DNA of 64,000 nucleotides from JAHFUS01 sp035689115 (GTDB taxonomy: Bacteria; Actinomycetota; Acidimicrobiia; Acidimicrobiales; GCA-2861595). Positions 59,201-64,000 of this stretch are shown here, piece after piece. The stretch spans positions 1 through 64,000 of the forward strand of contig DASSMA010000064.1 in assembly GCA_035689115.1 (NCBI GenBank). The letters run 5' to 3'. The stretch's first letter is position 1. Each line of letters opens with the position of its first letter. The position numbers and the translations under genes were made by a program. The notes below the pieces were generated by a model that had not been told where the DNA came from, searched no databases, and saw only the letters and a program-made list of their open reading frames with translations.

Positions 59201-59425
59201 GCCGTCGCCCCAACGCAGGATCTCGTCGAAGGGGAGGAGCGGCGTCCGCAGCACGAAGAAGCCGGCCGGCACCACGCGGCGCCGCACCCCGTCCGGGCGT
59301 CCCGGCGGGACCAGAGGGCGGCCGGGAACGCCGAGCTCGGCGATCGTGCGCCGGTTCAGCCCCCGCGCCGGCGGCCCGTTCCCGATCCCGGCCTGCTGGT
59401 CGGAGCCGTTGACAATGTTGGCCAC
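56258..59425 (-). CDS. Full-length LanB-type dehydratase
   Basis: It encodes 1055 residues from a GTG at 59425; in-frame GTGs at 59287 and 59275 are alternatives that would leave more room for the divergent promoter. The glutamylation domain shows FFVLRTPLLPFDEI, RMASRPTPFALFGGVSVG and HLPAGKFGNVVMRPALRRHEIPYLG. The C-terminal elimination domain shows WLDARLYVP, AWHFVRGADPDHHVRIRLRG and LDAYEQPLECFGGPCGAEAAEAVFTADS. Both halves are therefore present, so it can dehydrate Ser/Thr of the precursor completely using glutamyl-tRNA. It converges on the SagB gene and is divergent from the condensation-like gene. Confidence 0.88.
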   Translation of the reverse strand: MANIVNGSDQQAGIGNGPPARGLNRRTIAELGVPGRPLVPPGRPDGVRRRVVPAGFFVLRTPLLPFDEILRWGDGVESAPDLRSRLAAALARPEVREALFLGSPDLAAALPLWQRDPTGGRGPGIERALARYFLRMASRPTPFALFGGVSVGTVGQRTRLVLAGREEYKRHSTLDVDILRSAAGRAVAEDEGVPYEPSSTLYRTAGELRWVERRGGSAPTHHLVAAERHPAVDAVLDRAAGGATRAELGTPLADDLVAAQALVPAVQVPATAGDPLAGLLGQLRRHAPGAEVTERMGVAAGLLAALDAGGLGADPRRYGDVAAALGDLAEGVDRARLVGVQLLKPAPAATLGAAVVDELRRGVGILHRLARRPPRPDFERFAAAFERRYGEREVPLLEALDQDLGVGYGAPAPGGQPAGPPEPAWGRREAVLLPLLAALPPGEVELALTDADVDALADGGALPLPGAFAVLATVAAGSAGDLDAGRFGVVLEAAGGPSGAWMLGRFCAADPDLLEHVRRHLAAEEAADPEAVWAEVAHLPAGKFGNVVMRPALRRHEIPYLGGSGVPGGDRIPASDLLLSRRDGRFVLRSASLGRRVVPRSTTAHDFTAAVNLPAYRFLCALQVAEVQGGLAWSWGGLAGAPFLPRVRTGRIVLARARWRVPGHEVRHLADGPDHELLARVAGWRAARRLPRLVSLEDGDRGLVVDLDNPLAVHALVDAVPASGDVVLEELFPGPEDLCCRGPEGSFVHELVVPFTAEPLAAPPAWSPAARRSLPAGSQWLDARLYVPASAGDGLVADLLVPLRDRAGPAAWHFVRGADPDHHVRIRLRGRPADLREAVAGLHDAVATGLVRAVGLDAYEQPLECFGGPCGAEAAEAVFTADSDAAAGVLGLLPAGDERADRRWRAALAGADLLLDDVGAGGPERTAALRRRRDHLAAAVGLDARLEGDLSRRFRAERADLAAWCDAVRTGAGPHAGLLRPLRERSAALADAAGRWRRLAAEGALGPAPADAAVRLVDESLARLLPPDPRLLLAVYDSLTRLHLARAGRAAAGRA

Positions 59426-59466
59426 CCTATTGGCTGGCCGTGATGCACAGCAAGGAGTCCCACGCC

Positions 59467-60858
59467 ATGGCACAGGCCACCACCGGCGGCATCAGGGTGC
59501 CCCTCTCGCTCGTCCAGGAGCAGATGTGGAACCTCCAGCGGTGGGCCCCCGAGCCCGGGTTCTACAACGAGGCCCTTCGCCATCGCTTTCCGTTCGCCGC
59601 CGACCCGGCGGCGGTGGCCGGTGCCCTCGACCTGCTGGTGCAGCGCCATGAGTCGCTGCGCACGAGCTTCCCCACCTTCGGCGGCGTCCCGTACCAGTCG
59701 ATCGCCCCTGCCGTCGACGTCCCCCTGGAGGTCACCGACCTGCGCCACCTCCCGCCGGCGCAGCGGGAGGCCGAGATGCGGGCCGTGCAGGCCGCCGACG
59801 TCGAGGCGCCCTTCGACACCTTCGGCGGGCCGGCGTTCCGGGCCCGGCTCTTCCTGCTCGACGACGCGACCAGCGAGCTGTGCCTCGTGCTCGACCACCT
59901 GGTGGCCGACGCCACCGCCGAGGCCATCCTCGGGAGCGAACTCGACGACGTGCTCGCGGCGTGGGCGGCGGGGGAGGACCCGGCGCTGGCCCGCCAGGAG
60001 CTCGACTACGCCGACTTCGCCGTGTGGCAGCGCCGGTGGATGACCGCCGAGCGGGTGGGCGAGCACGAGCGGTACTGGGTGGACGCGCTCCGCGGCATGG
60101 CGCCGGTCCGCCCCGTGCCGTACCTCGGCGGTGCCAACGACCCGATGGCGCTGGCGAGCTCCGAGCTGACCGCACCGCCGATGCAGTACGACTTCGTCCT
60201 CCCCGACGGCGTGGTGGGGGCCCTGCGCCGGCGCACCCGCACCTCGCCGTTCGTGATCGGAGCGGCCGCCGTGGCCGCCGTGGTGGCCAGGGCGACGGGC
60301 GACGGCGACACGGTGCTCCTCACGTCGGCGAGCGGGCGCGACCGGTCCGAGCTGGACCCCGTGGTCGGGCTCTTCGGGGGGACGGCGGTCCTCCGGGTCG
60401 ACCTCTCCGGCGACCCCGCCTTCGAGGTCGTCCTGCGGCGGGCCCGGCGGGCCATGCTCGGCATCCTCGAGCACCAGCAGGTCCCGATGGCGCGCGTGTT
60501 CGACGCCGTGCGGGCGTCCGGCACGGTGCTGTCGCCGCTCGCCATCCCCGTCGCCGTGCACTTCTTCCACGCCGCCCACCACCGCTGGGTTCCGGGGACC
60601 TCGGTCGTGGCCCGGCCGCCGGAGCGCGAGGGCCCGGCGGTGCCCGAGCTGCCCGAGGCGTCGAAGCCGCTCGAGTTCCGGTTCTACGACGACGGCACCA
60701 CGCTGTGGGGCAAGCTGCTCCACCACCCCGACAAGTACGACGGGCGGCTGGCGGCGTCGGTGGTGGCCGACCTGAAGGCGGTCCTCGCCGCAGCCGCCGG
60801 CGACCCCATGCTGCGGCTCTCCCAGCTGCCCGTGCCGGCGGCCGCCGTGCCGGCATGA
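59467..60858 (+). CDS. Stand-alone NRPS condensation-like domain protein
   Basis: It encodes 463 residues from ATG with AAGGAG upstream. The order of condensation motifs is kept: RHESLRTSF near 60, LVLDHLVADATAEA near 140 (the HHxxxD position, with the first His replaced by Asp), GLFGGTAVLRVDLSGDPAF near 300 and EHQQVPMARVFDA near 335. It has no carrier protein or adenylation domain. The retained His and Asp (HLVAD) could still support acyl transfer. In this locus it might acylate or cyclise the peptide or the glycosyl group. It is co-translated with the glycosyltransferase gene (four-base overlap). Confidence 0.83.
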   Translation: MAQATTGGIRVPLSLVQEQMWNLQRWAPEPGFYNEALRHRFPFAADPAAVAGALDLLVQRHESLRTSFPTFGGVPYQSIAPAVDVPLEVTDLRHLPPAQREAEMRAVQAADVEAPFDTFGGPAFRARLFLLDDATSELCLVLDHLVADATAEAILGSELDDVLAAWAAGEDPALARQELDYADFAVWQRRWMTAERVGEHERYWVDALRGMAPVRPVPYLGGANDPMALASSELTAPPMQYDFVLPDGVVGALRRRTRTSPFVIGAAAVAAVVARATGDGDTVLLTSASGRDRSELDPVVGLFGGTAVLRVDLSGDPAFEVVLRRARRAMLGILEHQQVPMARVFDAVRASGTVLSPLAIPVAVHFFHAAHHRWVPGTSVVARPPEREGPAVPELPEASKPLEFRFYDDGTTLWGKLLHHPDKYDGRLAASVVADLKAVLAAAAGDPMLRLSQLPVPAAAVPA

Positions 60859-63209
60859 CACACGGGGCCGTGTTCGTGGTGGGCCCGGTCGCGGCCGACG
60901 TGGCGGCGGTGACGGCGGCCGTCGCCGGCCTCGGCTACGCCGACGCCGGGCCCGAGGTCCGCGCCCTGGACGCCGCGCTGGCGGGCACGGTCGACGTGCA
61001 GGAGGGCCAGCCGCGCCGGCGGCTCCTGGCCCGTCTTCGGGCGGCGCGGCCCGACCGGCCGTGGGTGCACGGGTCGGCGGGACTGGCCGACACCCTCCCG
61101 TTGTGGCGCGACGTCGCCGGCGACGACATCGCCGTCGTGCTCGTGCACAGCCGGCCTCCCCGCGCGGTGGCCGAGCTGGCACGCGGCGGCCGGCGCACGG
61201 AGGCCCTCGCCCTGGCCTGCTGGGAGCGGTCGCTGCGGTCCCTCGTCGAGGCGGCCGCCGGCCTGCCGGTGCTCGTCACCGGCGCCGAGCCGGCGCCCGA
61301 CGAGCTCCGGGCCTTCCTGGGCGGAGGGTCCGGGGCACCGAACCGGGCCGGGTCCCTGCGCCCCTGCCCGGTGGTGACGCCGGCCCAGGCCCGGCTCGAC
61401 GCCCTGCTCATCTCGCGGCGAGGGGTGCACCGCCCGTTCCGGGCCCAGGCTCTGCCGGCGGAGTCCCTGACGACGGATGCCCTGGTCGACGCCGAGCGCT
61501 GCTTCGAGCGCGAGCGCGCCGCCCTGGAGGGCGCTCTGGCCCGGTCGGTGGCCGCCCTGGAGGCGGCCACGCCGGCGCCCCCGCGCGCGCCGTGGTCGTT
61601 CGATCAGGGCTACGGCCCCGACGCGTCCGAGGACGAGGACGGCTACGCCCTGTGGGTCGAGCGCCAGCGGCCCCCCGTCCCCTCGGCGGCCGGCGACGCT
61701 GTGGCGATCGGCCTGGTGGTCGTCGTCCCCGCCGGCGCCAGCGCCGACGCCTGCGCCGCCTGGGCGGTGGAGCAGGACCACCGGGCGTGGGAGCTGTGCC
61801 TGGCGCCCGTCGGAGAGGCCCCCGTCGAGCACGTGGCCGCGACCGACGGCCGGATCCGCGCCTGCCCGCCGGCGAGCACGTCGGTCGCCGCCGCCAACGC
61901 CGCCGCCGCCACGGTGCAGGCCCCCTACCTCGCCTTCGTCGACCACCGCGACCGCCTGGCGGACGGCGCGCTGGCGGCGGTGGCCGCCGCCCTGGCCGCC
62001 GACCCCGAGGCGGACCTGCTCTACACCGACGAGGACGAGATCGAGGACGGGCGCCGCTCGCGCCCGGTGTTCAAGCCCGACTGGTCCCCCGACCTCCTCC
62101 TCGCCGCGGACTACGTCGGCCGGCTCCTGGTGGTGCGCCGCTCGCTGTTCGAGGAGCTGGGCGGCCTCCACGAGGCGGCGGCCGGGGCCGAGCACTACGA
62201 CCTCGCCCTCCGGGCCTCGGAGCGGGCCAGGCGGGTGGCGCACCTGCCGGTGGTGGCCTACCACCGGGCGCCCCGGCCCCGGGCGGAGGAGCCGGCGGAG
62301 CGGGCGGTCCTCCGGGCGGCAATGGCCCGGCGGGGCGAGCAGGCCGTCGTGGAGCCCGGTCTCGTCCCCGGCACCCACCGGGTGCGGCGGGCGCTGCGGG
62401 CCGAGCCGCTGGTCAGCATCATCGTGCCCTTCCGCGACGGCGCCGGGCTCCTGCGCCGGTGTGTCGACTCCCTGGACGCCACCGCCGGGTACGCCAACTG
62501 GGAACTGGTGCTCATCGATAACCAGAGCTGGGAGCCGGAGACGCGGGCGCTGCTCGATCGGGTGCTGCGCGACCCGCGCTGCCGGCTCGTCTCCTACGAC
62601 CACCCGTACAACTGGTCGAAGCTCAACAACTTCGGCGCCCGCCACAGCCGGGGCGACATGCTGCTGTTCCTCAACAGCGACGTGGAGGGGCGAGCCGACG
62701 GCTGGCTGGCCGCAATGGTGGAGCACGCCCAGCGACCCGAGGTCGGCGCCGTCGGCGCCCGCCTGCTCTACGGGGACGGCAGCATCCAGCACGGCGGCGT
62801 GGTGATGGGCCTCGGCGGCAACGTGGCCTGGCACGCCTTCTGGAAGTGCCCCGAGGAGCGTTCCGGGTACCTCGGCCACGCCCGCACCATCCGCAACTAC
62901 AGCGTGGTCACCGGGGCGTGCATGCTCGTGCGCCGCGACGCCTTCGACGCCGTCGGGGGCCTCGACGAGGACCTCGCCATCCTCTTCAACGACGTGGAGC
63001 TGTGCCTGCGCATGCGGGATGCGGGCTACGTCGTCGTCTACACGCCGTTCGCCGAGCTCTTCCACTACGAGAGCAAGACGCGCGGCTTCACCGCCGAGGC
63101 GCCCGAGGTCGACCTCATGCGCCGGCGGTGGAGCCGATTGATCGACCGCGACCCCTACTTCAACCCCAACCTGGACGCGCGACGAGCCGATTTCGCGCTG
63201 CCCCGATGA
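60855..63209 (+). CDS. Multi-domain family-2 glycosyltransferase
   Basis: It encodes 784 residues. Residues 1-165 resemble a degenerate sulfotransferase-like domain (GAVFVVGPVAADVAAV). A first GT-A-like module follows (about 285-500, with ADLLYTDEDEIEDG), and a second, complete GT2 module at about 515-775: LVSIIVPFRDGAGLLRRCVDSL, LLFLNSDVEGRADGWLAAMVE (DxD-like) and TGACMLVRRDAFDAVGGLDEDLAILFNDVELCLRM (ED near the end). It should transfer sugar to a carrier or to the modified peptide. It overlaps the condensation-like gene by four bases. Confidence 0.83.
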   Translation: MTHGAVFVVGPVAADVAAVTAAVAGLGYADAGPEVRALDAALAGTVDVQEGQPRRRLLARLRAARPDRPWVHGSAGLADTLPLWRDVAGDDIAVVLVHSRPPRAVAELARGGRRTEALALACWERSLRSLVEAAAGLPVLVTGAEPAPDELRAFLGGGSGAPNRAGSLRPCPVVTPAQARLDALLISRRGVHRPFRAQALPAESLTTDALVDAERCFERERAALEGALARSVAALEAATPAPPRAPWSFDQGYGPDASEDEDGYALWVERQRPPVPSAAGDAVAIGLVVVVPAGASADACAAWAVEQDHRAWELCLAPVGEAPVEHVAATDGRIRACPPASTSVAAANAAAATVQAPYLAFVDHRDRLADGALAAVAAALAADPEADLLYTDEDEIEDGRRSRPVFKPDWSPDLLLAADYVGRLLVVRRSLFEELGGLHEAAAGAEHYDLALRASERARRVAHLPVVAYHRAPRPRAEEPAERAVLRAAMARRGEQAVVEPGLVPGTHRVRRALRAEPLVSIIVPFRDGAGLLRRCVDSLDATAGYANWELVLIDNQSWEPETRALLDRVLRDPRCRLVSYDHPYNWSKLNNFGARHSRGDMLLFLNSDVEGRADGWLAAMVEHAQRPEVGAVGARLLYGDGSIQHGGVVMGLGGNVAWHAFWKCPEERSGYLGHARTIRNYSVVTGACMLVRRDAFDAVGGLDEDLAILFNDVELCLRMRDAGYVVVYTPFAELFHYESKTRGFTAEAPEVDLMRRRWSRLIDRDPYFNPNLDARRADFALPR

Positions 63210-63225
63210 CACTGGAGATGATGAC

Positions 63226-63582
63226 ATGACCGACCTCCCGCTCCGCACCGCCGACCTGGTGTGCTCGCTGTGGCGCAGCACCGCCATCGAGGAGGAAGAA
63301 CGGGCGGCGGCCGCCGCGGTGCCCAGGCTCGGGGCGACCACCCGGATGGTCCACGATCCCGACCTCCGCTTCCTGAACACCCACCGGGACGCCGACCTGC
63401 CGGACCTGATCGCCCACCTCGTCCCGTTCCTCAGCACCATGGCGGAGCGGCGCGACGACCTGGTCTCCGAGGTCCGGCTCCTGCGGGAGGCGATGGTCGC
63501 CCTGTCTCGACACCTGGAGGAGCGCGACGACGCCCTCCACCGCCTCCTCGAGGCCCGGCTGGACGGCATGGACCAAGGGTGA
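63226..63582 (+). CDS. Hypothetical helical protein in glycosyltransferase operon
   Basis: It encodes 118 residues with GGAG before the ATG. The last two-thirds are predicted to be largely helical with heptad spacing (LIAHLVPFLSTMAERRDDLVSEVRLLREAMVALSRHLEERDDALHRLLE), so a coiled coil is likely. I recognise no family. It lies between two glycosyltransferase genes and overlaps the second by four bases (GTGA). It could be a scaffold or subunit of the glycosylation machinery. Confidence 0.6.
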   Translation: MTDLPLRTADLVCSLWRSTAIEEEERAAAAAVPRLGATTRMVHDPDLRFLNTHRDADLPDLIAHLVPFLSTMAERRDDLVSEVRLLREAMVALSRHLEERDDALHRLLEARLDGMDQG

Positions 63583-64000
63583 CGAGGCGGGTCGCCGTCG
63601 TCGCCGCCCACCACGACGACGGCTGGTCCGAAGAGGCGCTGCTCGTGCGCCGGCTCTGCGGCGCGCTGGCCTGCTCGGCCGACGTGGAGCTGCTGGTGGC
63701 CGGCGGGCCGCCGTCGGGCGCCACCGACGGCGCGGTGCGGGTGCGCCGGTTCCCGTCCACGGCGGTGGACGGCCGCCGGGCGTCCGCCCTCCGCCGCGCC
63801 CTCCTCGGGCCCGAGCCCGAGGACTTGCCCATCTCGTGCTCGTGCACCGACGCCGTGCGTCGGCGGGCGGCGGCCGCGCTCCCCGGCGCCGCCCGGGAGG
63901 CCCTGCTGGTGGCGGGCGGCGGGTACTCGGACGAGCTGTTCCGCGAGCTGGCCGCGTCCCGCCACGACGTGGTGGTGTTCGTGGGCGCGGGGTCGGCGTC
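63579..64000 (+). CDS. Glycosyltransferase-like protein, 3' part outside window
   Basis: The first 140 residues from GTG are open to the window edge. RRVAVVAAHHDDGWSEEALLVRRLCGALACSADVELLVAGG matches the first strand-helix of GT-B glycosyltransferases, with a further strand pair around HDVVVFVGAG. The donor-binding half lies outside. Its start overlaps the stop of the helical protein gene, so the operon continues beyond the window. Confidence 0.6.
   Translation, partial: MTRRVAVVAAHHDDGWSEEALLVRRLCGALACSADVELLVAGGPPSGATDGAVRVRRFPSTAVDGRRASALRRALLGPEPEDLPISCSCTDAVRRRAAAALPGAAREALLVAGGGYSDELFRELAASRHDVVVFVGAGSA

Overview
This is a very GC-rich, densely packed window of about 64 kb. Overlapping GTGA/ATGA start-stop junctions, GTG starts, LAL/LuxR regulators, a DevS/DevR-like two-component pair and an actinobacterial-type secreted-protein repeat point to an actinobacterium. 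The class cannot be fixed by eye; Acidimicrobiia or Thermoleophilia are plausible guesses. No rRNA, tRNA or CRISPR array was seen.

Left end (about 1.9-16 kb) is a first RiPP locus. It has a metallo-beta-lactamase-fold protein; a fusion of a peptide-recognition (RRE/ThiF-like) region to a flavin tryptophan halogenase; a TauD-like oxygenase; a LanB N-domain protein and a separate LanB C-domain protein; a YcaO-TfuA pair of the thioamide-forming type; a JmjC/cupin oxygenase; an amidohydrolase; and a 99-aa precursor ending in GSTIMCCW. A peptide-directed halogenase beside a precursor that ends in Trp is the most striking feature. The combination predicts a thioamidated, dehydrated and/or halogenated peptide.

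Middle (about 16-47 kb) is mostly housekeeping and stress: a CDF-like membrane protein, small SnoaL-like proteins, a LAL regulator, a CGNR regulator with a DUF1059 gene, a membrane-anchored double-AAA ATPase, a CopA ATPase, DUF2182 and MFS proteins, a Crp/Fnr regulator, a patatin, a TPR-LuxR regulator, a divergent SnoaL pair with a mirror-image promoter, DevR/DevS-like signalling, a cupredoxin-P1B ATPase-YHS copper pump, a MacB-like ABC exporter, and a protealysin-like protease with an emfourin-like partner. An operon of an RnfD/UnbU-like membrane protein, a StrG-like oxygenase, a sigma factor and a second amidohydrolase (42.8-47.3 kb) closes this part.

Right end (about 47.7-64 kb) is a second RiPP locus. 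A transposase-derived protein without an intact DDE triad precedes a 64-aa precursor built of two nearly identical 27-aa leader-core units (core SFCTTGSSSMCVEV). A tight operon follows: azoline-forming YcaO, HExxH peptidase, formyltransferase, kelch lipoprotein, cysteine-dioxygenase-like cupin, RRE-ThiF protein and SagB-type dehydrogenase. A full-length LanB dehydratase is encoded on the opposite strand, and divergently from it a free-standing condensation-like protein and glycosyltransferases that run off the window. A strong hairpin between precursor and YcaO suggests higher expression of the peptide than of its enzymes. Perfect long hairpins separate several convergent or consecutive genes elsewhere and probably act as terminators.
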